This document shows positions 34,671 through 43,174 of a DNA stretch of 64,000 nt, piece after piece. Source of the stretch: JAPUME01 sp027294185 (lineage in GTDB: Bacteria; Acidobacteriota; Terriglobia; UBA7540; JAPUME01); contig CAUVWZ020000001.1 of assembly GCA_963555835.3 (NCBI GenBank), positions 868,001 to 932,000 on the forward strand. The letters are read 5' to 3'. The position numbers and the translations under genes are program-made. The notes under the pieces were generated by a model. That model searched no databases. It had not been told where the DNA came from and saw only the letters and a list, made by a program, of their open reading frames with translations. Numbering within the stretch: the first letter of the stretch is position 1; the number at the start of each line of letters is the position of its first letter.

Positions 34671-34880
34671 TCACCCTCCCTTCGCCCGCTTGCGCTCGGC
34701 CATCTCAGCAGTCATGTTCGGCAGCTCCGTGGCCTTCTCGCTTCTCCGCGTGTGCGTCACCCAGGCGGTGTCTTCGATGAGCCGAGTCGTGGTGCGGTAA
34801 GACACCCACCCAACGCCAACTAAGACGACCAAGGCCACTCCAAATCCCACTGAGAGGGATTTTCTGCTGTACAGTTTCAT
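34671..34880 (-). pseudogene. Truncated CHASE3-type sensor N-terminus
   Basis: 69 residues. MKLYSRKSLSVGFGVALVVL, then VGVGWVSYRTTTRLIEDTAW, is the start of CHASE3 sensor kinases: a first membrane helix and the beginning of the extracellular helix bundle (WVTHTRR). Normally about 130 further periplasmic residues, a second membrane helix and kinase domains follow. Here the frame jumps to ELPNMTAEMAERKRAKGG, which resembles a cytoplasmic ERKRAE coiled-coil segment, then stops. A deletion fused the two parts. It lies directly upstream of the hybrid kinase on the same strand and may once have been part of a related kinase. Confidence 0.6.
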
Positions 34881-35018
34881 AGTCGTCTGTGTCTAAGGTT
34901 GCATTCGAGCATTAACCTGACCGAGATTTTGTACCAAGGGAATTGAGAGTCTACACCACAGCCAGGGACTGTGAAAGTGGATTTAGTCGATCCCAGGGGC
35001 TGGAGGCCGCCGGGGCGT

Positions 35019-35112
35019 CGCCCGCACCACGCGCTCGAATTGCACCAAAATGGTGCAAAAGGGGGAGGGGGGGGGTACACTCTTGGATCGCCCTATCTGC
35101 TATCCCGTTAAC
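35019..35112. repeat. About 90-bp intergenic repeat with perfect NtrC-like palindrome, copy 2
   Basis: Corresponds to 28834-28921 (shared blocks CGCCCGCACCACGCGCTC, TTGCACCAAAAT, G-run, CTATCCCGTTAACG). Here the palindrome is perfect: TTGCACC-AAAAT-GGTGCAA at 35040-35058, equal to the consensus for NtrC-type enhancer sites (TGCACCAAAATGGTGCA). It lies about 350 bases upstream of moaA and 160 bases upstream of the truncated sensor start on the other strand. A G-run of nine follows the palindrome. The 34881-35182 interval has no gene. Confidence 0.7.
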
Positions 35113-35182
35113 GTGGGAGGATGGGAGGTTTTCTTGGGCTAATCGGCAAGTCTTCTTCTCCCTACCTGTCTCAGGGATTGTC

Positions 35183-35211
35183 TTGCCTTGGGCCTCGAAT
35201 AGGGCTATTCT
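35183..35211 (+). promoter_or_regulatory. Sigma70-type promoter of the moaA leader RNA
   Basis: -35 TTGCCT (35183-35188), a 17-base spacer, and -10 TATTCT (35206-35211). Transcription would begin about 35216-35219, immediately at the 5' strand of the predicted closing helix of the leader RNA. The spacing is ideal and both hexamers match the consensus at four or five positions. Confidence 0.6.
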
Positions 35212-35215
35212 AAAG

Positions 35216-35358
35216 GTGTTCTCCGAGCCCGCTTCGCTAAGGGCGTTTTGCAAAAAGCCTAAGCGCTGCGGGCCGAAAGGGTGTGGCGGGACACAGCCAC
35301 GCCTCCCGTGTTTGGAAAGGAGAATTTCGCCTGCTCCGGACACGAGCGGGCTTTTTTT
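35216..35358 (+). ncRNA. Structured leader RNA upstream of moaA, riboswitch-like
   Basis: About 143 bases with a promoter before and an intrinsic terminator at the end. Predicted helices: P1 GTGTTC (35216-35221) with GGACAC (35338-35343) and GAGC (35225-35228) with GCTC (35333-35336); P2 from CCGC (35229-35232) to GCGG (35268-35271), inner CGCT/AGCG and GGGC/GCCT around a loop of 12; P3 GTGTGGC (35281-35287) with GCCACGC (35296-35302); P4 GAAA/TTTC about 35315-35328. P1 uses the 5' arm and loop of the terminator, so the two are mutually exclusive. Position upstream of moaA suggests a molybdenum-cofactor-type riboswitch; a stand-alone small RNA is the alternative. No Rfam class could be recognised by eye. 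Confidence 0.55.
35329..35358 (+). terminator. Intrinsic terminator before moaA
   Basis: GCCTGCTC (35329-35336), loop of seven, GAGCGGGC (35344-35351), then seven T (35352-35358). All eight pairs form, one being T-G. It ends 47 bases before the moaA start codon, so it would stop transcripts entering moaA unless an alternative structure forms, as expected for transcriptional attenuation. Confidence 0.85.
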
Positions 35359-35405
35359 ACGCGCCTTAATCCATATTTTGAAAACCTGGAACCTCGGTCT
35401 TTTCT

Positions 35406-36419
35406 ATGTTGCGCGATACCTACAGCCGCGACCTCAACGACCTGCGGATATCGGTCACCGACCGGTGTAACTTCCGCTGCAACTACTGCATGCCGCTCGA
35501 GGCCTACAATTGGATCGACCGGCGGGAGGTTCTTCGCTACGAGGAGATCCTTCGGCTGGCGAAACTGTTCATCGCTGCCGGAGTAAACAAGATTCGCCTC
35601 ACGGGAGGGGAACCGCTTCTGCGGAAGGACCTCGAAAGCCTGATTGAAAAGCTTTCCGCTCTGGACGGCCTCAAGGATTTATGCCTGACCACGAACGGCG
35701 CGTTGCTCGCCGAAAAGGCGCCTGCGCTCAAGGCCGCCGGACTCAGGCGAATCAACATCAGCCTGGACACGCTTAACCCCGAAAAGTTCAAAAAGATCAC
35801 TCAAAGAGGGGACCTGGGGAGTGTTCTCGACGGTTTGAGTGCCGCCAAAGATCAACGTTTCTCGGCGGTCAAGATCAATACGGTCGTCGAGCGCGGCGTG
35901 AACGACGATGAAATCCTCGACCTGGTAGAATTCTCAAGAAAGAACCGTTTTCCCATCCGCTTTATCGAGTACATGGACGTCGGCAACTCGAATGACTGGA
36001 ACTCTGAGAAGGTGGTAACCAAAGAGGAGATCCTCGACAAAATTCATGCGAGCTATCCCCTGCGCGAAGCGGAAAGAAACGACCCCAACGCCCCCTCGAC
36101 CGATTACGAGTTCTCGGACGGTGGTGGCCGGTTTGGCATCATCGCCTCAGTAACCGAGCCATTCTGCTCCGGCTGCACGCGAGCGCGGCTCACGGCCGAC
36201 GGGAAGCTTGTGACCTGCCTGTTTTCGGAAAAGGGATTCGACTTGAAAAGGCTCCTGCGAACCGGGGCTGCGGACGAAGAGATTCGCAGCGCCATTGAGA
36301 CGGTCTGGCGAGGCAGGAAGGACCGCTATTCCGAGGAGCGGCTCGAAGCGCTGCATTCGCCCGACGGATACCAGGCAAAAAGTCACCAGAAGATCGAAAT
36401 GATCCAGCTCGGAGGTTAA
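35406..36419 (+). CDS. moaA: GTP 3',8-cyclase
   Basis: 337 residues. Radical SAM enzyme for the first step of molybdenum cofactor synthesis. N-terminal [4Fe-4S] motif CNFRCNYCMP; SAM-binding LTGGEPLLRKDLE; C-terminal second cluster CSGCTRARLTADGKLVTC; and the final Gly-Gly (IEMIQLGG) that acts in catalysis. The ATG at 35406 has no good ribosome binding site. Other moa/mog genes are not in the window. Transcription is probably controlled by the structured leader at 35216-35358. Followed by nadA after 74 bases. Confidence 0.96.
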   Translation: MLRDTYSRDLNDLRISVTDRCNFRCNYCMPLEAYNWIDRREVLRYEEILRLAKLFIAAGVNKIRLTGGEPLLRKDLESLIEKLSALDGLKDLCLTTNGALLAEKAPALKAAGLRRINISLDTLNPEKFKKITQRGDLGSVLDGLSAAKDQRFSAVKINTVVERGVNDDEILDLVEFSRKNRFPIRFIEYMDVGNSNDWNSEKVVTKEEILDKIHASYPLREAERNDPNAPSTDYEFSDGGGRFGIIASVTEPFCSGCTRARLTADGKLVTCLFSEKGFDLKRLLRTGAADEEIRSAIETVWRGRKDRYSEERLEALHSPDGYQAKSHQKIEMIQLGG

Positions 36420-36493
36420 GCCTTCGAGAAGTGGAACTTTTCCGGGAACGGGTTTAACATAGGGGAGAGGAACACCGCAGAAGGACGCTGACC

Positions 36494-37588
36494 ATGGGCA
36501 CAATGATTTCCAACCTGCTTCCCGCCAATTACGTGGAGTTGTCGGAGGCGGCACTCGACGGCAGGATTGTTGAGGCCAAGCGCGGGCTGGGCCGGCGGCT
36601 GGTGATTTTAGGCCATCATTACCAGCGCGATGAGGTGGTGAAATTCGCGGATTTCCGCGGCGACTCGTTGCGCCTATCGCGTCTGGCGGCGGACCGCCGC
36701 GAAGCCGAATACATTGTCTTCTGCGGCGTTCACTTTATGGCCGAGAGCGCCGACATCCTGAGCGGCGACCATCAGCAGGTCTGCCTGCCCGACCTCAATG
36801 CCGGCTGCTCGATGGCCGACATGGCGGACCTCGATCAAGTCGAAGTTTGCTGGGAGGATCTCGCGCGATTCCCTGAATTCAAGTTTGTCCCCATCACCTA
36901 CATCAATTCCACCGCAGCCATCAAAGGCTTCGTTGGCCGGCACGAGGGCGCGGTCTGCACCTCCTCGAACGCCCGCAAGATCTTCGAATGGGCCCTGGCG
37001 AGGGGAGACAAAGGACTGTTCCTGCCCGATGAACATCTGGGGCGGAATACCGCCTACGCGATGGGTATCCCCCTGGAAGAAATGGTCGTCTGGGACCCGC
37101 TTCGGGAGATGGGGGGACTGGAAGAAGACCAGATTCGAAAGGCGCGCGTCATCCTGTGGAAGGGACACTGCTCCGTTCACCAGCGTTTTCTTCCCGAGCA
37201 TGTGAAGAATACGCGGCAGACGCATCCCGGCATCCGCGTCGTTGTGCATCCGGAGTGCCGCTGGGATGTCTGCCAGTTGGCCGATGAAGTGGGCTCCACC
37301 GAGCGCATTCTGAAGATCGTTAGCGAGGCGGCTCCCGGAAGCCGGTGGGCGGTGGGAACGGAAATCCACATGATCAACCGCCTGGCAAAGGACCACCCGG
37401 ACCGTTTCGTGGTAAGTTTAGATGACTGCGCATGCTTGTGCAGCACCATGTACCGAATTTCACCTCAACACCTCTGCTGGGTCCTGGAGAATCTTCAAGA
37501 GGGCCGCGTGGTCAACCGGATTCGCGTGGATTCGGAAACAAAACGCTGGGCTCTGGCGGCGTTGAACCGCATGCTGGAGATCAGTTGA
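36494..37588 (+). CDS. nadA: Quinolinate synthase A
   Basis: 364 residues. Condenses iminoaspartate and dihydroxyacetone phosphate to quinolinate in NAD synthesis. Features: LVILGHHYQRDEVVKFADF; CGVHFMAESADIL; and the three [4Fe-4S] ligands in LPDLNAGCSMADMADL, VVHPECRWDVCQLADE and DDCACLCSTMYRIS. ALNRML ends the protein. Length is normal for the long type. No nadB or nadC is adjacent; the following DUF2203 gene begins after 66 bases. An alternative start is the second Met (MISNLLPANY). Confidence 0.96.
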   Translation: MGTMISNLLPANYVELSEAALDGRIVEAKRGLGRRLVILGHHYQRDEVVKFADFRGDSLRLSRLAADRREAEYIVFCGVHFMAESADILSGDHQQVCLPDLNAGCSMADMADLDQVEVCWEDLARFPEFKFVPITYINSTAAIKGFVGRHEGAVCTSSNARKIFEWALARGDKGLFLPDEHLGRNTAYAMGIPLEEMVVWDPLREMGGLEEDQIRKARVILWKGHCSVHQRFLPEHVKNTRQTHPGIRVVVHPECRWDVCQLADEVGSTERILKIVSEAAPGSRWAVGTEIHMINRLAKDHPDRFVVSLDDCACLCSTMYRISPQHLCWVLENLQEGRVVNRIRVDSETKRWALAALNRMLEIS

Positions 37589-37654
37589 CAGGTTGGGACC
37601 GAAAGTCTCGACCGACGGCCTTTCAGGATAATCCCAAGGAGAATTGAACCGGCG

Positions 37655-38104
37655 ATGTCTGACAACAGCTTCAACCGCCAGGAAGCGGAAGAGTTGCTCC
37701 CCTGGCTTTCCGACCTGCTGAAACAGGCTCAAGACCAGAAGCAAGGAGCAGATCGCATCGACGACGAAATATCGTCGCTGGCTTCGCGGATTTTGATGGC
37801 CGGGGGAATGACGCTGCCGTATCGGGAGTTGGCAGATAAGAAGATTCGGAAGGACCGGATGTATAAGAAGTTTCACGAATTTATCGAGCAAATTGAAGAA
37901 ACCGGGTGCATTATCAAGAGTCTGGAACAGGGTTTGGTGGATTTTCCCAGCGTGATGAGCGATGAGGAAGTCTTCCTTTGCTGGAAACTGGGAGAAGAGC
38001 GCATCCTGTACTGGCATGGGAGGAGCGAGGGATTTACCGGCCGGAAGCCGCTCGATGAACCCACGGCCGACCCGACACCTCCCTCCTCGCCTCGGCTGAA
38101 CTGA
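37655..38104 (+). CDS. DUF2203-family protein
   Basis: 149 residues. Contains NRQEAEELLPWLSDLLKQAQ at the N-terminus, a helical middle, and the family signature GLVDFPSVMSDEEVFLCWKL followed by GEERILYWHGRSEGFTGRKP. DUF2203 is a small cytoplasmic family, common in Acidobacteriota, Deinococcus and Chloroflexi, with no established function. The Pro-rich C-terminus (PTADPTPPSSPRLN) is probably disordered. It lies between nadA and thiC on the same strand. Confidence 0.9.
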   Translation: MSDNSFNRQEAEELLPWLSDLLKQAQDQKQGADRIDDEISSLASRILMAGGMTLPYRELADKKIRKDRMYKKFHEFIEQIEETGCIIKSLEQGLVDFPSVMSDEEVFLCWKLGEERILYWHGRSEGFTGRKPLDEPTADPTPPSSPRLN

Positions 38105-38180
38105 TTCGGTGCTGCGCCGGCCTTTCGCCGAGCGGGGCAAGAAAGACAGGGGCCACAAGGCCTCTGCAGGAGATTGAGCC

Positions 38181-39575
38181 ATGAGTCCTGCCATTCGGAG
38201 TCCGTGGATTGAAAAGCGAACGGGCCCTGTTGTGACCCAGATGCACTATGCGCGTCAGGGTGTGACCACGGAAGAGATGGAGTATGTCGCGCGTCGTGAA
38301 AGCCTGGAACCCGACGTCGTCCGCTCGGAAGTCGCGCGAGGCAGGATGATCATTCCCGCCAACATCCGCCATCCCGAGCTGGAACCGATGAGCATCGGTG
38401 TGGCTTCGAAGTGCAAGATCAACTCCAACATCGGAAATTCATCGGTCACATCCCACATCGACGAAGAGCTGGAAAAACTCCGCGTTTCCATCAAATACGG
38501 GGCGGATACGTTGATGGATCTATCGACCGGCGGCGACATCCCGGCCATTCGGAACGCCATCCTGCGCGCAAGTCCCGTGCCCATCGGAACGGTTCCGATC
38601 TATGAGGCGCTGACTCACGTCAAGCAGGCGCGCGACCTGACCCCTGCGATACTGCTCGAGGTTATCGAGCAACAGGCCGAACAGGGCGTGGATTACATGA
38701 CCATCCACGCCGGCGTACTCTCCCGTTATCTCCCGATGGTCCGCAATCGCATTACCGGCATCGTGAGCCGCGGCGGCGCCCTTCTGGCGCAGTGGATGGT
38801 CGAGAACCGGCAGGAGAATCCGCTTTACACGCACTTCGATGAGATCTGCAAAATCTTCCAGAAGTATGACGTCTCCTTTTCACTCGGCGACGGACTGCGG
38901 CCCGGCTGCCTGGCCGACGCGAGCGATGAGGCACAGTTTGCCGAACTGGAAACCCTGGGCGAGCTAACGCGGAAGGCCTGGGAGTACGATGTACAGGTTA
39001 TGATCGAAGGTCCGGGCCACATTCCGATGGACCAGATTCAGCTCCAGGTGGAAAAGGAAAAGGAGCTCTGCTACGAAGCTCCTTTCTACACGCTCGGGCC
39101 GCTCGTGACCGACATCGCCCCCGGCTACGACCACATCACTTCGGCCATCGGTGCGGCGATGATCGGCTGGCACGGCGCCTCGATGCTCTGCTACGTGACA
39201 CCCAAAGAACACCTCGGGCTGCCGAACGCCGACGATGTTCGCCAGGGCATCATCGCCTATAAGATCGCCGCTCATGCGGCCGACATCGCCCGGCACCGTC
39301 CGGGAGCGCGGGACCGCGACGACGCGCTCTCTTACGCCCGTTTCCTGTTCGACTGGAACAAGCAGTTCGAACTCTCGCTCGACCCCGAGACGGCCCGCGC
39401 GATGCACGATGAGACGCTGCCCGACGATTTCTTCAAGGATGCGAAGTTCTGCTCCATGTGCGGCCCGAAGTTCTGCTCCATGAACGTCACGCAGGTCCTC
39501 GAGCAGCGCCTCGGATTCGATCAAAAAGACCGCGAGCAGCAGTACGCCGAGCTGCTCGACAAAGTTCAAAGCTAG
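38181..39575 (+). CDS. thiC: Phosphomethylpyrimidine synthase
   Basis: 464 residues. Radical SAM enzyme converting aminoimidazole ribotide to HMP phosphate in thiamine synthesis. Signature strings SKCKINSNIGNSSVTSHIDE, ADTLMDLSTGGDIPAIR, MIEGPGHIPMDQIQ, TDIAPGYDHITSAIGAAMIG and the C-terminal cluster CSMCGPKFCSM. It is the shorter ThiC form lacking the N-terminal extension of the E. coli protein. Start ATG 38181 has AGGAG eight bases upstream. No TPP riboswitch motifs (CTGAGA, the second conserved arm) are seen in the 76 bases before it. Confidence 0.97.
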   Translation: MSPAIRSPWIEKRTGPVVTQMHYARQGVTTEEMEYVARRESLEPDVVRSEVARGRMIIPANIRHPELEPMSIGVASKCKINSNIGNSSVTSHIDEELEKLRVSIKYGADTLMDLSTGGDIPAIRNAILRASPVPIGTVPIYEALTHVKQARDLTPAILLEVIEQQAEQGVDYMTIHAGVLSRYLPMVRNRITGIVSRGGALLAQWMVENRQENPLYTHFDEICKIFQKYDVSFSLGDGLRPGCLADASDEAQFAELETLGELTRKAWEYDVQVMIEGPGHIPMDQIQLQVEKEKELCYEAPFYTLGPLVTDIAPGYDHITSAIGAAMIGWHGASMLCYVTPKEHLGLPNADDVRQGIIAYKIAAHAADIARHRPGARDRDDALSYARFLFDWNKQFELSLDPETARAMHDETLPDDFFKDAKFCSMCGPKFCSMNVTQVLEQRLGFDQKDREQQYAELLDKVQS

Positions 39576-39592
39576 GGAGTACCAAAAAGAGA

Positions 39593-40168
<576 letters not shown>

Positions 40169-40230
40169 GCGGCTCGGCTCGATACCATGAACCGGCTCGA
40201 CCCTTGGGCGCGGGAATTCTGAGAGGGATG

Positions 40231-40536
40231 ATGGCAAACTTTGTCAAAGCAGCCAACCTGGCGGACCTCACACCCGGAACCCGCGTGGAAGTTGAGGTGG
40301 AGGGCAAGACTCTTGCTCTGTGCAACATCGGTGGCACGGTTTACGCCCTCGACAACACGTGCCTCCATGCCGGAGGCCCGATAGGCCAGGGAGAATTGAA
40401 AAGCGACACAGTCGTCTGCCCCTGGCACGGATGGGAATACAACGTAAAGACAGGTGAATGTCTGACCCGGAGTGATGTAAAGATCGCCACCTATCCGGTC
40501 CAGATTGAAAACGGCGCCATCAAGGTGGAAGTCTAG
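40231..40536 (+). CDS. Rieske-type ferredoxin
   Basis: 101 residues from ATG 40231 (MANFVKAANLADL), preceded by GAGAGGG; a second ATG lies just before. A single Rieske [2Fe-2S] domain: CLHAGGP (Cys and His ligands) and CPWHGWEY (Cys and His ligands) about 20 residues apart, no membrane anchor. Such soluble Rieske proteins serve as electron donors to oxygenases or as NirD-like subunits. It follows nuoB by 62 bases. The redox partner is unclear. Confidence 0.92.
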   Translation: MANFVKAANLADLTPGTRVEVEVEGKTLALCNIGGTVYALDNTCLHAGGPIGQGELKSDTVVCPWHGWEYNVKTGECLTRSDVKIATYPVQIENGAIKVEV

Positions 40537-40675
40537 CCTCACGCAACACGCCGGCTCCCCACCTCAAGAATTCCCCCTCTCGATTGTTGAGTAGTGAATC
40601 AGCTACGGCCGGATTTCACTTCAACGCTTGCAATTCAGTAATCCTCGTTCATAATTCATAGTCTCCGAACCCTGT

Positions 40676-41554
40676 ATGCCCGAACTGCCCGAAGTCGAAA
40701 GTGTCGCCAGGGGACTGCGTGTTCACCTTGTGGGCCGTACTATTTCGGGAGTTGAAACAGGCTCCCTCATGGCCATCGAAACAACGAACGGCGGCGACGC
40801 CCAGGATTTGAGAGGAGCCACCGTTCGGTCGGTCCGTCGAAAAGGGAAAACACTGTTCCTTGAGCTCCGCCGGGACCGGACGGGGCAGGAAAGCGAATTC
40901 CTGCTCTGGAATCTTGGCATGACCGGGCAACTGGTGCTGACCGCATCCGATGAGCCCGTGGCGGCGCACACCCATGTTCGCCTGCGGCTGGACGACGGCC
41001 GCGAAGAGTTGCGCTATCGGGACGTCCGGCGATTCGGGCGCATTCGCTGGTGTGGATCACAGGAATCGAAGAGAGTGCTCTCGAGGCTGGGACCGGACGC
41101 GGCTCGAGTAAAGTCGAAAACGTTTGTGAAGCTTCTGGAAGGCCGCCGAGGAGCCGTCAAGAGTCTGCTGTTAAACCAGCAAATTCTCGCGGGACTCGGC
41201 AACATCTACGCGGATGAGAGCCTGTTCGATGCGGGCATTCACCCTCTGACCCCGGCCGGGCGCATCCCTCCCTCGAAAGCGCTCGCGCTCCACCGTGGAG
41301 TGCATCTCGTACTACGCAGAGCCATCCGGAGCGGGGGCACAAGCTTCCGGGATTTCGTCGATGCCGAGGGGAATCCAGGCTGGTTTCAGGTACGATTGCG
41401 GGTGTATGGACGGGCAGGCCAGGAGTGCCGCCGCTGCGGAACCCTCATCGAGAAGATCATTGTTGGCGGAAGAGGCAGCCATTTCTGCGCTCGATGCCAG
41501 CCGTCGCCCTTGAACCTCGATTCCCGCAAAACGGTAGGGAGAACTCATGAGTGA
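40676..41554 (+). CDS. mutM: Formamidopyrimidine-DNA glycosylase
   Basis: 292 residues. Base-excision glycosylase removing 8-oxoguanine and FaPy. N-terminal catalytic Pro and Glu in MPELPEVESVARGL; VRRFGRIRWC; helix-two-turn-helix KSLLLNQQILAGLGNIYADE; and C-terminal zinc finger with CRRCGTLIEKIIVGGRGSHF and CARCQ. The stop overlaps the start of the sugar kinase gene by eight bases, so they are coupled. Length is slightly above the family norm because of a C-terminal tail. Confidence 0.97.
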   Translation: MPELPEVESVARGLRVHLVGRTISGVETGSLMAIETTNGGDAQDLRGATVRSVRRKGKTLFLELRRDRTGQESEFLLWNLGMTGQLVLTASDEPVAAHTHVRLRLDDGREELRYRDVRRFGRIRWCGSQESKRVLSRLGPDAARVKSKTFVKLLEGRRGAVKSLLLNQQILAGLGNIYADESLFDAGIHPLTPAGRIPPSKALALHRGVHLVLRRAIRSGGTSFRDFVDAEGNPGWFQVRLRVYGRAGQECRRCGTLIEKIIVGGRGSHFCARCQPSPLNLDSRKTVGRTHE

Positions 41555-42503
41555 TTACGCCATCGGAGTCGATCTGGGAGGCACCAATCTTCGCGTCGCA
41601 ACCATGCACAGAAGCGGTGAGATTGTGGAACGGATTTCCGTGCCTGCGAAGGCTCACGAAGGGCCGGATAAACTTCTGGAGCGCATTGCCGCAACCGTGA
41701 ACCGGGCCATCGACCAATTGAAGCGCGAGGGCGGGAAGCCCCTCGGCGTCGGTATCGGAGTTCCGGGCATCATCTACATGGACCAGGGCTTCGTAAAGGA
41801 CGCGCCAAACCTGCCGGGATGGACAGACCTCCCTGTGCGCGAGCGTTTGGAGGAAAGTGTGAAATGTCCCGTCCTACTGGAAAACGATGCCAACGCCGCC
41901 GCTCTGGGAGAGAAGTGGATGGGGCGCGGGCGAGACACGGATCACCTGTGCCTTCTCACGCTGGGCACCGGCGTAGGCGGTGGCTTCGTCATGGACGGAA
42001 AAATCTGGCATGGGTTCCGGGGCATGGCCGGCGAGGCGGGACATATCAATATCTATCCCGACGGAGTCCCCTGCAACTGCGACGGCCAGGGTTGCCTGGA
42101 ACAGTACGCCTCGGCGACGGCGGTCGTCCGCGAGGCCGAAAAAGCGGCGCGCGAAGGGCTATCTCCCAGGCTTAAGCATGAACTGGACCAGTCGGGAACA
42201 TTGACGTCGAAAATCGTCGCTCAGCATGCGCATCAGGGAGACAAGGTCGCTCAGGCCATCTACGCGGACGTGGGAAAAGCGCTCGGCATCGGGCTTGGAA
42301 CCATCATCAATCTGCTGGAGCTTCCCCTGTGCCTGCTGAGCGGAGGCATGGCCGCCTCCTGGGATCTATTTGCGCCGGCCATGTTCGCCCAACTCGAAAA
42401 AGGTGCTTATATCTATCGCGCCGGCGGGATTCGCGTCGAATCAGCGGAACTGGACAAAGACGCCGGCCTGTTCGGGGCCGCCTATCTGCCGTTCCAGCAG
42501 TAG
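41547..42503 (+). CDS. ROK-family sugar kinase (glucokinase type)
   Basis: 318 residues. ATP-binding DYAIGVDLGGTNLRVATMHR; catalytic LLENDANAAALGE; TLGTGVGGGFVMDGKIWHG; and the ROK zinc site with GHINIYPDGVPCNCDGQGCL followed by EQYAS. Probably phosphorylates glucose or a related hexose in the cytoplasm; glucokinase is the best guess. Coupled to mutM through an eight-base overlap. No HTH domain, so it is a kinase, not a ROK repressor. Confidence 0.92.
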   Translation: MSDYAIGVDLGGTNLRVATMHRSGEIVERISVPAKAHEGPDKLLERIAATVNRAIDQLKREGGKPLGVGIGVPGIIYMDQGFVKDAPNLPGWTDLPVRERLEESVKCPVLLENDANAAALGEKWMGRGRDTDHLCLLTLGTGVGGGFVMDGKIWHGFRGMAGEAGHINIYPDGVPCNCDGQGCLEQYASATAVVREAEKAAREGLSPRLKHELDQSGTLTSKIVAQHAHQGDKVAQAIYADVGKALGIGLGTIINLLELPLCLLSGGMAASWDLFAPAMFAQLEKGAYIYRAGGIRVESAELDKDAGLFGAAYLPFQQ

Positions 42504-42603
42504 CCGATAAACTTTGCCTTTTAGTTTGCGATTGCCTGGCTCAGCAACATTGGAGACTCAAGAATCGGATCCATACCATTCTCGCTTGATCGGGAGGTTC
42601 TTT

Positions 42604-43086
42604 ATGTTCGGTGAATCCATTTCGGGGTATCTTCGTTTAATTCGTTTTGCGTGGCTGCTGCTGCTGGTTGCGGCCGTCGGGCGGCTTGTTCTAGGCGCCA
42701 AGGATGTTCCCTATGATGAAGGCACGTGGTTTTTCAGCATGGTGATGTTGACGAATCATCTCTGCCTGGTTTACGGCGCCTTTGCGAAAAAGCTCAAAGG
42801 ATACCGGCTGCCACAGGCGATGGTGCTCGGGGCTCTGATCGCCGTGAGCGCACAGGTCATCATTCTCGTCCTGACGGTGGCCTCCTATGCCCTGGGCGCG
42901 GATACCTATTTCAATCACCCGTTCGCAATCGCCAGAGTCACGGAAACCGTACCCTTCAGCGCGGCGGTGGCAGCTCGATTGGGAGGACTGGTTATAAATT
43001 CGATCATTGGCAGCATCGGCGGCTTGCTGGGGTGGCTGGCAGGCGGCCTCATTCCTGACGCGGTTGGAGGAAAGGCGTCCGAATAA
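42604..43086 (+). CDS. Integral membrane protein of unknown function
   Basis: 160 residues with four likely membrane helices: LIRFAWLLLLVAAVGRLVLG, WFFSMVMLTNHLCLVYGAF, MVLGALIAVSAQVIILVLTV and LGGLVINSIIGSIGGLLGWL. The gene has its own ATG at 42604 with GGAGG about seven bases before. No conserved motif is recognised. It lies between the ROK kinase and the YifB gene on the same strand without obvious functional link. Confidence 0.8.
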   Translation: MFGESISGYLRLIRFAWLLLLVAAVGRLVLGAKDVPYDEGTWFFSMVMLTNHLCLVYGAFAKKLKGYRLPQAMVLGALIAVSAQVIILVLTVASYALGADTYFNHPFAIARVTETVPFSAAVAARLGGLVINSIIGSIGGLLGWLAGGLIPDAVGGKASE

Positions 43087-43174
43087 GAAATCGCAGTGAA
43101 GGCTCGGGTGGCAGAATCGCACGAACCACTCTGAAATCCATTCCACCCGGGTTTGCACTTTTCGTCCACCCACC

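Noticed and set aside
35130..35175. Possible sigma54 promoter (TTGGGCTAATCGGCAAG) downstream of the NtrC-like palindrome
   Set aside because: The GG and GC doublets are eight bases apart instead of ten, so it does not fit the -24/-12 consensus.
38105..38180. Possible TPP riboswitch before thiC
   Set aside because: The conserved CTGAGA element and the second arm are absent and the space of 76 bases is too short.
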